Positions 7,909-17,200 of a stretch of 55,486 nucleotides of DNA are shown here, one piece after another (positions within the stretch are counted from its first letter, which is position 1; each line of letters starts with the position of its first letter). The position numbers and the translations under genes are program-made. Where the stretch lies: positions 1 to 55,486 of the forward strand of contig JAZONR010000076.1 of the NCBI GenBank assembly GCA_045654645.1. The letters are read 5' to 3'. The stretch comes from HGM04593 sp045654645 (GTDB lineage: Bacteria; Bacteroidota; Bacteroidia; Bacteroidales; Bacteroidaceae). Under the pieces are notes generated by a model. That model did no database searches and had not been told where the DNA came from. It worked only from the letters and a program-made list of their open reading frames with translations.

Positions 7909-10842
7909 TCAGCGCATAAGAAAGCGCATAACAGCACCCATAAGCTTTGCGCGCTGCGCATCACCGGCAACGGTTTCAAATGGGAAGCTTGTTGAAAGGG
8001 CACGGTAATCTTTGCCCGCATAGGCAACACCGGCACTCTCTTTGTTGCCGTCAAAGACAAAAGAGACAAAGGCGTCGTCGGCCGGAACAAGGATATCGGG
8101 GCGCGCAACAGCATAGCAACGCTCGTTCACTGTGCGGGGAATATCAAGGCGCAAGCCCGAGCCGCTAACCACATCCTCGGCCTCATCGGTTACCGAGCCG
8201 CCATAATCATAATGCAGCACCTCGCGAATGAAGCGACGGTCGGCATCATTGCCCTGCATATCGCCGGCAATGTAGGCCCCGCTCACAAAAATGTTGCCGC
8301 CGGCACGACAGAAGGCCTCTATTTTATCGCGCAAGGCCGAGGGGAAGGTCTTATAGGGGGCATTATAGTGGAGGAGGGAGCCGTTGCCGCCCTGTTTCTC
8401 TGCGCCAAGGATAAGATCCACCACCCTATATGTATTCAAATCCACAATGCCGTCAATAACAGCCTCGCTGCTGCACGACACAAAGCTTATGTCGTTTGCC
8501 GCCAAGGCATTGCCGTGCACACGAGGATAGTTGAAAGTGTTTCCTGCCACAAGCACGCCCTCGAACTCGCTGCCGCTCAAGCCAAGGCCATTCTCATAGC
8601 CAAGATTTTCGCGTCTGAAATCGAGCTGGGTGCCGCAAAAGCCGGGCATACGCATATAGGGCACACCCGGGTCAATATCCATATCAAAACCAACCTTTGT
8701 GGCTGTTGAGACCTCGGCGGGGCCTTCAAGGCGGTTAAAGCCATTGACAACCAACACCCTGCCCTTTTCATTGCGGGCCACATAGAGCGAGAGCTCCTCC
8801 GAGGGGAGGCTGCAGCCGCCATCGTTCAGCGCAGCGACCTTAAAGCTATAGAGCACCCCTTTCTCAATGGGCAAAACGGATGCAGCCTCATCGACAACCG
8901 TTCCGTTGTCGTAGCCGCCACCATTCACGCTCTTGTAGATGATATATCTGTCGGGCACAGCTGTGGGCTCTTGCCTATCGACCTGTGGACGCCACTGCAG
9001 CACTGCCTCTTTGCCGCTTTGCGAAAGAGAGAGCGAAAAATGCGTTACAGGAAGCGGCTGCACCACGCACTCGCGACCGTGAACATAACACAGATGTCTC
9101 AACAGCGCCTTGTAGACGGCGCGGGCAATGGTGAATTTAAAATCGGGATTGTGGCCATAGCACATATCCTTGAAATTCTGATGCGAGAGGGACTCAAAAA
9201 TGACAGAGGGGATATATGGCACACGTGTCTCGCCATAGTTCCTGTCGAGAATTCCACGCACAGGCCAATGCTCGCCATAACGGGCAGTGAGGTCGTCCTG
9301 CACACTGTTGAGCAGATAGGAGACTGCATCGCGCGACATTTGGCGTGAACGGCCGCTCTCCAAAGTGTCGCCGTTGAATTCGGTGGTAACAACACCAAGT
9401 GTGCCAACAACACTGTCCCGGGCCGATGTTCCTGCATCGGAATGAAAGCCAAAGGAGAGTTCAAGCGGAACATTCAAGCCTGTGGTGTCGGGGTTATAGA
9501 CGGAGCCGCCCGAAAGATAGTTCACTGCGTGGGGGCGACAATTGACATCATCGCGATAATCGGACTCGCCTTTATATGTGGAGTATATCTCTTGGGGGAA
9601 GCCGCCTGTCTGCAGGTTGTAGCGTGCTGCCTCAAGATAACGCGGCAGGCCGCTTGTCTGCAGCTCGGGACCACGCGCCACATTGCCCATTCCGCCGCCA
9701 AAGCGAACAGCATCGGCACTCACCACGCCTTTGTGGGCGCTCACATTGGAGAGTTCCACTCCCTGGGCAGGATTATTGCCGGCACTGAAACGGAATGTTC
9801 CAAGATAGACCCACGTGCCGCCGCCCATTGTCTGATTTACCTTGAACTCGGTTTTTCCGCCACTGTGCACAACTGTGTAGGTGGCATCGGGCACCGAGCC
9901 GGGGTATGTCTCATAGGCAACATATACGGCATATTCGCCATCGACAGGAATTTGAGGGCTCCACATAGCCTTTGCCGCACGTTTGTTGTTATCTGTTGCC
10001 TGCACCACGCGCGACGTTCCCATAGAAAAGGGGTCATCGCCATCCACATAGACCTCCTTGGCCGGGGCATAGCCGTTGGGGGCACTGTTCCACGTGTGCT
10101 CCTTGCTGCCCTGCTCTTCATAGCGGGAGCCGTCGCTGCACACGTCGTTGTCCACAATAACACACTCGGACTGCCAGTCGCGCTCGCGCGGGGTGTAGAC
10201 AAGAGCACCCGAATTCTCGAGCATAGGCATAAGGAACGGCACCACAATGGTTTGGGTGAAGAGGTCCTCTACAGTGCAGTAGAGCGACGGGCGTTGCCAT
10301 TTCCACAAATATTTCTCTTTGTCGGCATAGAAATAGCGGCCGTGGCTCTGCCACAGGGCAATATGACTCCCCTGCAGGCCGCTGCCCGGCTTGAAGGGAC
10401 GGCTCACATTCTCGACCCAGGGAGCGCCTTTATACTCAATTTTACCCCACAGACGGCTTTTATCGACCTTTCCGCGGCGCAGGATATTGGGCACGCGCTC
10501 CTCAATGGTGCGCCCCTTGTAGACAACATCCACTCTATATTTACGCAGTTTCTTGGGCAAAAGCGCGCGTATGTCCTTGTATATTTTATTTACAACATCG
10601 GGGGTGAAGGCCTGCCCTGCAAACGCCTCGTTGCAATAGATGACAACCTTTTTGGATTTGTGATTGACTACTATATTGTTCTTGCGGCGGTCGAGTGCCG
10701 AAAAACGGAGCTTGGTCCTATCCGATGTATAGCCCTTGAAATACTCCGCTATGGCACGTGAAACAGTTTTGTCGACACCTTGTGCCGACAAAACCGATAT
10801 TCCAAATATGCAAAACGCTGTGATTAAAAGACGCTTTAGCAT
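7909..10842 (-). CDS. Secreted amidase-like protein with inserted golvesin-type domain ('xanthan lyase' family)
   Basis: 977 residues with a signal peptide (ends ISVLSAQG). Proteins of this type are often named xanthan lyase in Bacteroidales, but the visible motifs fit a zinc N-acetylmuramoyl-L-alanine amidase fold: His168 (QSHGR), Glu192 (TVEDL), His467 (GFHSDAG) and Glu550 (IFESLSHQNF) match the H-E-H-E ligand order of Amidase_3. The fold is split by a beta-rich domain at about 255-385 (VDGEYAVYVAYETYPG, GGGTWVYLGTFRFSAG) resembling the golvesin/CBM-like domain. A fibronectin-III-like segment (about 600-690) and a C-terminal domain containing IFVSGAYIAGD, like a glutamine-amidotransferase or flavodoxin fold, follow. 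It is probably exported to the periplasm or surface and acts on peptidoglycan or another glycoconjugate. It is co-transcribed with the small gene 29 bases upstream. Confidence 0.75.
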   Translation of the reverse strand: MLKRLLITAFCIFGISVLSAQGVDKTVSRAIAEYFKGYTSDRTKLRFSALDRRKNNIVVNHKSKKVVIYCNEAFAGQAFTPDVVNKIYKDIRALLPKKLRKYRVDVVYKGRTIEERVPNILRRGKVDKSRLWGKIEYKGAPWVENVSRPFKPGSGLQGSHIALWQSHGRYFYADKEKYLWKWQRPSLYCTVEDLFTQTIVVPFLMPMLENSGALVYTPRERDWQSECVIVDNDVCSDGSRYEEQGSKEHTWNSAPNGYAPAKEVYVDGDDPFSMGTSRVVQATDNNKRAAKAMWSPQIPVDGEYAVYVAYETYPGSVPDATYTVVHSGGKTEFKVNQTMGGGTWVYLGTFRFSAGNNPAQGVELSNVSAHKGVVSADAVRFGGGMGNVARGPELQTSGLPRYLEAARYNLQTGGFPQEIYSTYKGESDYRDDVNCRPHAVNYLSGGSVYNPDTTGLNVPLELSFGFHSDAGTSARDSVVGTLGVVTTEFNGDTLESGRSRQMSRDAVSYLLNSVQDDLTARYGEHWPVRGILDRNYGETRVPYIPSVIFESLSHQNFKDMCYGHNPDFKFTIARAVYKALLRHLCYVHGRECVVQPLPVTHFSLSLSQSGKEAVLQWRPQVDRQEPTAVPDRYIIYKSVNGGGYDNGTVVDEAASVLPIEKGVLYSFKVAALNDGGCSLPSEELSLYVARNEKGRVLVVNGFNRLEGPAEVSTATKVGFDMDIDPGVPYMRMPGFCGTQLDFRRENLGYENGLGLSGSEFEGVLVAGNTFNYPRVHGNALAANDISFVSCSSEAVIDGIVDLNTYRVVDLILGAEKQGGNGSLLHYNAPYKTFPSALRDKIEAFCRAGGNIFVSGAYIAGDMQGNDADRRFIREVLHYDYGGSVTDEAEDVVSGSGLRLDIPRTVNERCYAVARPDILVPADDAFVSFVFDGNKESAGVAYAGKDYRALSTSFPFETVAGDAQRAKLMGAVMRFLMR

Positions 10843-10871
10843 AAAAACCGCCTGATATTTATTTTATGGTA

Positions 10872-11147
10872 TCACTTGCCCGAGAGCTGTGCAATCTCCT
10901 GAAGCAACGCCTTGGCATCGGCATTGAAAGAGTCGCAAAGAGTGTTGAAGTATTTCTTTGCGGGCATACCGGGCTCTACGTGGCTCACACGTGCGATATA
11001 ATCGTTGTTAAGGGCGAAAATTCTGTTGAAAAGGTCAATCCAGGCCGCTGCATCTGCTTGTGCATCGTATGAGAGGAGGAATGCCTCTGTTGCCAAATCA
11101 TCAACAATGAAAGTAATCACCTTCTTCAAATTTCTTCTACTTGCCAT
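10872..11147 (-). CDS. Conserved hypothetical protein, 91 aa
   Basis: 91 residues, no signal peptide, mostly helical. It begins MASRRNLKKVITFIVDDLATE. The pattern of a basic start followed by a helical bundle is one I know as a widespread Bacteroidetes family of unknown function. It lies 29 bases upstream of the amidase-like gene and probably shares its transcript. A promoter candidate lies at 11175-11204. No catalytic motif is visible. Confidence 0.75.
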   Translation of the reverse strand: MASRRNLKKVITFIVDDLATEAFLLSYDAQADAAAWIDLFNRIFALNNDYIARVSHVEPGMPAKKYFNTLCDSFNADAKALLQEIAQLSGK

Positions 11148-11174
11148 AATTTAAACGGGTTTAGTTGATTTTGT

Positions 11175-11204
11175 AAAAATTATTGATAAAAATGCTGCTC
11201 CAAA
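11175..11204 (-). promoter_or_regulatory. Candidate promoter for the 91-aa gene and amidase operon
   Basis: Minus strand: TTTG (11204-11201), 18 bases, TAATTTTT (11182-11175). It is one base off consensus at the -7 box and one base short in spacing. The leader would be about 20 bases. Confidence 0.4.
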
Positions 11205-11430
11205 TACTCTTCCATTCAAACGCAGGGAAGTGTCTCCTTTAAAAAAAGCGATACAGGCTCCTTGTGTTTCACCCAAAGATAACGACTGAAACGGGGAACC
11301 GCCTTTGAGAGCAACGCCACCGGGCACACCCGAATGGTTTTGTAAAGGTAAGTCTTTTTTATGTAAATAGCAACACAGGGCGAAAAAAAAGAGTTATTTT
11401 GCACATTGTGAATAAAAAAGGGAAAAGGAT

Positions 11431-11461
11431 TTTCTATTTTCACAAAAAAAAGCGAAATTTG
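11431..11461 (+). promoter_or_regulatory. Candidate promoter of the phosphofructokinase operon
   Basis: TTTC (11431-11434), 19 bases, GAAATTTG (11454-11461). Spacing is right but the first two bases of the -7 box deviate. A second possible box, TTATTTTG at 11395-11402, has no matching -33. Confidence 0.3.
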
Positions 11462-11496
11462 CAGAAAATAGAACTACTATTAACTTTTTAGGAAAT

Positions 11497-13143
11497 ATGA
11501 AAATTAGCGCATTGCAGAAAGCAAGGGCTGCCTACCAGCCCAAACTCCCCCAGGCTTTGACAGGGACAGTGAAATTGTGTGAAGGTGCTGCAACAGAGTC
11601 TGTAGCAGACCAGGAGGCCATAAAGGCTATGTTCCCCAACACATACGGTTTGCCCATCATCACATTTGAGAAGGGTGGCGAGGCACAGGAATTCCCCGCA
11701 ATTAACGTGGGTGTAATACTTTCAGGTGGCCAGGCTCCCGGCGGACACAACGTTATTGCAGGTTTGTTCGACGGCGTGAAGAAGCTCAACCCCAACAGCC
11801 GTCTCTATGGCTTCCTTATGGGCCCCGGCGGTCTCGTTGATCACAAATATATGGAAATCACTGCCGAGATTATGGATGAGTACCGCAACACAGGCGGTTT
11901 CGACATCATCGGTTCAGGCCGCACAAAGCTTGAGAAGACAGAGCAGTTTGACAAGGGCTTGGAGATTATCAAGCAGCTCGATATCAAGGCTCTTGTTATC
12001 ATTGGTGGTGATGACTCCAACACAAATGCTTGCGTGCTCGCCGAGTACTATGCAGCAAAGAACACAGGTGTTCAGGTTATCGGTTGCCCCAAGACTATCG
12101 ACGGCGACTTGAAGAATGCCTACATTGAGACTTCTTTCGGTTTTGACACCGCTTGTAAGGTTTATTCAGAGGTTATCGGTAACATTCAGCGCGACTGTAA
12201 CTCGGCACAGAAGTATTGGCACTTCATCAAGTTGATGGGCCGTTCAGCTTCTCACATCGCACTTGAGTGCGCACTGCAGACACAGCCCAACTACTGTATC
12301 ATCTCGGAGGAGGTTGAGCAGAAGGCTCTGTCGCTCGACAACATCGTTACATCAATTGCACAGGCTGTTGCCGACCGTGCTGCTGCAGGCAATAACTTCG
12401 GTACTGTTCTCATCCCCGAAGGCCTCATTGAGTTTGTTCCTGCAATGAAGGCTCTCATCGCCGAGCTCAACGACCTGTTGGCACACAAGGGCGAGGAGTA
12501 CAACGCCGTTGCACCCGAGGAGCAGCGCCAGTATATTATCAACCTGCTTTCAAAGGAGAATGCCGAGGTTTATGCAAGCCTTCCCGCAGGTGTTGCACGC
12601 CAGCTCACAATGGACCGCGACCCCCACGGCAACGTACAGGTATCGCTCATTGAGACCGAGAAGCTCCTTTCAGAGATGGTTGCCAACAAGCTCGCTGCTT
12701 GGAAGGCCGAGGGCAAGTACAACGGCAAGTTCAACGCACAGCACCACTTCTTTGGCTATGAGGGCCGCTGCGCAGCTCCTTCGAACTACGATGCCGACTA
12801 CTGCTATGCACTTGGTTACAACGCATCACAGCTCATAGCTGCAGGCAAGACAGGTTATATGTCATCAGTACGCAACACAACAGCTCCCGCAGCCGAGTGG
12901 GTTGCCGGTGGTATCCCCATCACTATGATGATGAATATGGAGCGTCGCCACGGCGAGATGAAGCCCGTTATTCAGAAGGCTCTTGTGGACCTCAACGGTG
13001 CTCCCTTCAAGACATTCGCTGCCAACAGAGAGCAGTGGGCAAAGGAGACCTGCTATGTGTACCCCGGTCCCATCCAGTACTTTGGCCCATCAGAGGTTTG
13101 CGACCAGACAACTAAGACTCTTGCTCTTGAGCAGCAGAAGTAA
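11497..13143 (+). CDS. pfp: Pyrophosphate-dependent 6-phosphofructokinase (long type)
   Basis: 548 residues, the size of the long (plant-like) PFP clade. It transfers phosphate between pyrophosphate and fructose 6-phosphate, reversibly, in glycolysis and gluconeogenesis in the cytoplasm. Motifs: SGGQAPGGHN (76-85), GGDDSN (170-175), where the second Asp is typical of PPi rather than ATP users, the catalytic PKTIDGDL (198-205), and MGRSASHIALE for sugar-phosphate binding. Using PPi saves ATP and is usual in anaerobic Bacteroidales. The GH25 gene starts 10 bases after the stop, so the two are probably co-transcribed although functionally unrelated. Confidence 0.96.
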   Translation: MKISALQKARAAYQPKLPQALTGTVKLCEGAATESVADQEAIKAMFPNTYGLPIITFEKGGEAQEFPAINVGVILSGGQAPGGHNVIAGLFDGVKKLNPNSRLYGFLMGPGGLVDHKYMEITAEIMDEYRNTGGFDIIGSGRTKLEKTEQFDKGLEIIKQLDIKALVIIGGDDSNTNACVLAEYYAAKNTGVQVIGCPKTIDGDLKNAYIETSFGFDTACKVYSEVIGNIQRDCNSAQKYWHFIKLMGRSASHIALECALQTQPNYCIISEEVEQKALSLDNIVTSIAQAVADRAAAGNNFGTVLIPEGLIEFVPAMKALIAELNDLLAHKGEEYNAVAPEEQRQYIINLLSKENAEVYASLPAGVARQLTMDRDPHGNVQVSLIETEKLLSEMVANKLAAWKAEGKYNGKFNAQHHFFGYEGRCAAPSNYDADYCYALGYNASQLIAAGKTGYMSSVRNTTAPAAEWVAGGIPITMMMNMERRHGEMKPVIQKALVDLNGAPFKTFAANREQWAKETCYVYPGPIQYFGPSEVCDQTTKTLALEQQK

Positions 13144-13152
13144 CAGGTTTTG

Positions 13153-14004
13153 ATGGCACAAGCTAAAGAGACTAATAAAAAACCGAGCGGGCGGAAGAGA
13201 CCTTCCGCCCGCCGTTCTTCATCACCACGCCGCAAGCAGCGCGCGGTGCCACGACTCAGGTATATCACAATAGCAATTGTGTTCTCGGCAGCAATGATTG
13301 CTATTGCCTACTACCCGATACTGCGCCCCGCATTCCGACGCTTCACCAACTGCAGCGGCCACTACTACTATGGTGCTTGCATCCCAAAAGGCTATAGCAT
13401 CTATGGAATAGATGTGTCGCACCATCAAGGACACATCAACTGGAAAAGGGTAAAAAAGGGCAACCCGCAGGAGCCGCCAATAACATTTGCATATATGAAA
13501 GCCACCGAGGGCAGCAGCCACAGCGACACGCGATTTGAAGAGAACTGGTCGGCTGCAAAGACACACGGCTTCATACGTGGCGCATACCACTATTTCAGCA
13601 CAAAGACACCGGGCGAGGTGCAGGCAAAGATGTTCATCAGCAAGGTAGAACTTGAGCCCGGAGACCTGCCGCCAATGGTGGATGTGGAGGATGAGCCTGC
13701 AAACAAAGAGGCCTTCAGAGAGGAGCTGAAAAAGTTTATAGAGATTGTGGAGGCGCACTATAAGGTCAAACCCATAATATACACCTATAGCAAGTTCAAG
13801 AAAAGACACATTGAGCACGAGGCCTTCAGCGGTTACCCCATTTGGATAGCACGCTACAATGCCAAGGACCCCGGCATTGAGAACGACGGGTGGATAATAT
13901 GGCAGTGCAACCGCAAGGGTAGAATACCGGGAATTGGCAACGATGTTGATATTAACGTGTTCAACGGCAGTAACAGAGAACTAAAAGAGTTGCTTATAAA
14001 ATAG
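13153..14004 (+). CDS. GH25 lysozyme (N,O-diacetylmuramidase-like), membrane-anchored
   Basis: 283 residues from the ATG at 13153 (the TTG just before it is a poorer start). The N-terminus is very basic (RKRPSARRSSSPRRKQR), followed by one membrane segment at about 38-55, so the enzyme is anchored in the inner membrane facing the periplasm. The GH25 domain spans about 80-280: GIDVSHHQG (85-93) with catalytic-site Asp87, FAYMKATEG, GAYHYF, and the DxE pair Asp177/Glu179 in MVDVED. It should cleave the MurNAc-GlcNAc bond of peptidoglycan, for wall turnover or against other cells. It follows pfp by 10 bases. Confidence 0.92.
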   Translation: MAQAKETNKKPSGRKRPSARRSSSPRRKQRAVPRLRYITIAIVFSAAMIAIAYYPILRPAFRRFTNCSGHYYYGACIPKGYSIYGIDVSHHQGHINWKRVKKGNPQEPPITFAYMKATEGSSHSDTRFEENWSAAKTHGFIRGAYHYFSTKTPGEVQAKMFISKVELEPGDLPPMVDVEDEPANKEAFREELKKFIEIVEAHYKVKPIIYTYSKFKKRHIEHEAFSGYPIWIARYNAKDPGIENDGWIIWQCNRKGRIPGIGNDVDINVFNGSNRELKELLIK

Positions 14005-14147
14005 GCCACAACGCCATTTTCCACGTGTGTGATTTTTTAAAAAACGCTGCGCTCTATTGCCGGCAGCGCACAGTGCTGCAATGCACACATAGGCACAGTT
14101 GTATCGCACTTGCAAATCTGCATAAAACCTCTTTACCTTATATAAAT

Positions 14148-14178
14148 TTTGCAGAATAGGATATTTGCCTTATCTTTA
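14148..14178 (+). promoter_or_regulatory. Promoter of the GH20-GH33 gene
   Basis: TTTG (14148-14151), 19 bases, TATCTTTA (14171-14178): perfect spacing, with one mismatch at the last base of the -7 box. Transcription would start near 14185, giving a leader of about 100 bases. Confidence 0.65.
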
Positions 14179-14285
14179 GACTGTATTACTGTATAGAGCC
14201 GTAATACCCGATTTTTTATGCGCCGGGCACATAAGAAAGCGATACACAATGGAATAGGAAAATATAAACCATAAAGAAAAAAGCT

Positions 14286-17200
14286 ATGAAGAGATTTTTT
14301 GCTTCGGCATTGATTGCAATGGCATTGTGCTTGCCGCAGGCAACACAGGCAAAGGTTAATCACCTGTTGCCAAAACCTCAAAAAGTTGAGATTTCAGGCG
14401 GCAATGCTTTTGCACTGGGACGCCCCGTAACAATTACCGACCCCACAAACTGCGCACTGTTGCAGGAGTTCTTCACCAACAACGGCTGCACAATAGCCGA
14501 AGGAGGCACACCTGTGAGGGTTACCATCGTCAATAGCATTGAAGGTTCATACGACTACGCGCTCTATGGCTATGAGAATGAAGCCTACTCGCTTGATATT
14601 ACAGCAGATGCCATAGAGATTAAGGCTGTAACAGCAACGGGTGTTATCCGCGCCGCACAGACACTGGCGCAGCTTGCAGAGGGGTATAAAGAAACACGGG
14701 CACTGGAGGCGCTGAAAATGACCGACTGGCCTGCATTCAAGCTGCGCGGATATATGCACGACGTTGGCCGTTCATTCATAACAGCCGATGAGCTGATTAA
14801 GCAGATTGAGCTCTTCTCTCGCTTCAAGATAAACACTTTCCACTGGCATATGACCGAGAATCAGGCTTGGCGCTTTGAGGTGAAGGCCTATCCGCAGCTC
14901 ACAAGCGACGCTTCGATGACACGTTTTGCCGGTAAATACTATACACAGGAGCAGTGCAAGGCTGTTATGGCTGCTGCAAAGAAGCACGGCGTGGTTGTTA
15001 TCCCCGAGATTGATATGCCCGGACACAGCGCTGCTTTTGAGAGAGCTATGGGCTTCAATATGCAGAGCAACGAAGGCAAGGCTGTTCTTAAGAAGGTGAT
15101 TGATGAGGTTGTGGAGGTGTTTGCCGATGCCCCCTATATTCACATTGGTGGCGATGAGGTTTCAACAACTGCTGCATACCTTAACGAGATGATTGCCTAC
15201 GTTGAGAGCAAGGGCAAGAAGGCGGGTATATGGAACCGCATAAACGGCATTAACCAGGCCGACCTCAACGCCTCAATCACACAGATGTGGGCAACAAGCG
15301 GCACATTGGCACCTGGTAAGCCCAACATCGACTGCCGTTACAACTACACCAATCACTTTGATGTGTTTGCCGACCTTGTAGGTATCTACAAGAGCAACAT
15401 CTACTATCGCCAACAGGGCGACCCCGAGGTTGCCGGCACACTCTCTTGCGCCTGGAACGACCGCAAGACTCCAACACAGGAGGATATCATCATTCAGAAC
15501 AATGTCTATGCCAACACGCTGGCAAGTGGCGAGCGCGCTTGGATTGGTGGCGGTGAGCAATATATTGAGAAGGGTGGAACAACGCTACCCAACAGCGGCA
15601 AGGAGTATGAAGAGTTTACCGACTTTGAGCGTCGTTTCCTCTTTCACAAGGCACGTTCATTGAAGAACGAGCCCATCGCATACGTAAAGCAGACAAACGT
15701 GCGCTGGAAAATCACCGACCCGTTCCCCAACGGCGGCAACAGCGCAACAGTGTTTGCACCCGAGGCCGACGGCCTTGATGCCGAAGCACAGATGAAGGAG
15801 AGCTATGAATATAACGGCACCACATACGGCACAGGTATGGCAACCGGTGCGGGCATCTATCTGCGCCACACTTGGGGCAACAACACAATACCCACATATT
15901 TCGGTACCACAAACCACAGCAACGTAACATCGTATGCGTGGACATATATCTATAGCGAGACGGCGCAGACCGTGGGTGCACAGATTGAGTTCCAAAACTA
16001 TGGCCGCAGCGAGCAGGACAAGGCTCCCGACACAGACAAATGGGACCGCAAGGGGTCGGATATCTGGCTCAACGGCGAGAGAATTGCGCCCCCCGCTTGG
16101 GATAATGCAGGAAAGGGCATCAACAACGAGGTGGACCTCAAGAATGAGAACTTCACAGCACGCAAGCCCATTGCCGTAAACTTGAAGGCCGGTTGGAACA
16201 AGGTGTTCATCAAACTGCCCTACGTGGGAGCGAGCAATGTGCGCCTCAACAAATGGATGTTCACATTTGTGCTCACTGACCTCGAGGGCAAGAATGCTGT
16301 TGAGGGCCTCATCTACTCGCCAAACAAGCGTATGGATGAAAGCGCCGAAATTCTTGCTGCAGCCATAAGTGAGGCAAAAAAATATGTTGCAGGCATCACC
16401 GGCGACGCCTTGGGCCTCTATAACCCCTCACTTGCCAACGAACTGAACAACACAATTTCTGCCATTGAACTCACATTGGACAATGTGATGACAAGCGAAG
16501 AGCGCAAACAGCAGATTGAAGAGCTGAACGCTGCATTGGAGGCGTTCAAAGCAGCTCTTGCAACAGCAACGCCCAATGGCCCGAAAGCCGGCTCTTATTA
16601 TACAATGTGTACCCCACAGCGCGCTAACCGCTATGCAACATCAAACGGCGCCGGTGCCGAGATGACAGGTAATGCCACTGTAACAGATGCATCAAAGTGG
16701 CAATTTGTGCTGCGCGCCGATGGTAAATACAACATTGTGAACTATGCTGACAAAACCTATGTATCACCCAATAGCTCCAACAACACAGCATTGCGCACAC
16801 AAACTGCCGAGCCGAATACCGGCTGGGAGCTGAAACCGGCTGCAACACAGGGACTGTCTATCATTGTGAGCGGCAATGTGCAATTCAACCAGACCAACAG
16901 CGGTCTGGGCTACAAGATTTACAATTGGGGCGATGGCACAAACACAAGCGACAGCGGTTGCCAATATCTTTTAGAGGAGGTTGAAGTTACAGAGCCCGGC
17001 GGTGGCGAGGTGATTGAGGGCGAGACAATGGAGGCCGAAATTCTTGCCTCAAAAGGAACTTTCACCGCGAGTAACGACAACAAGACCTGGCATTCGCGCT
17101 GGGAGAGCAACGAGCTTCAGGGGTTTTCATTCTCGGCCAGTGCCAACAATATGACAACAAGTGGCGACAACATTGCCGGCTATTCCGGCTTGTCCCAATC

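Larger units (their letters stand above)
11148..11496. other. Intergenic region between divergent transcripts
   Basis: 349 bases between the 91-aa gene (-) and the phosphofructokinase gene (+). It holds one promoter candidate for each side and AT-rich sequence. I see no RNA gene, repeat or convincing reading frame. Confidence 0.5.

Noticed and set aside
9442..10761. 439-codon plus-strand frame
   Set aside because: Lies wholly antisense to the amidase-like gene, whose motifs are clear; Cys/His/Ala-rich product typical of an antisense shadow.
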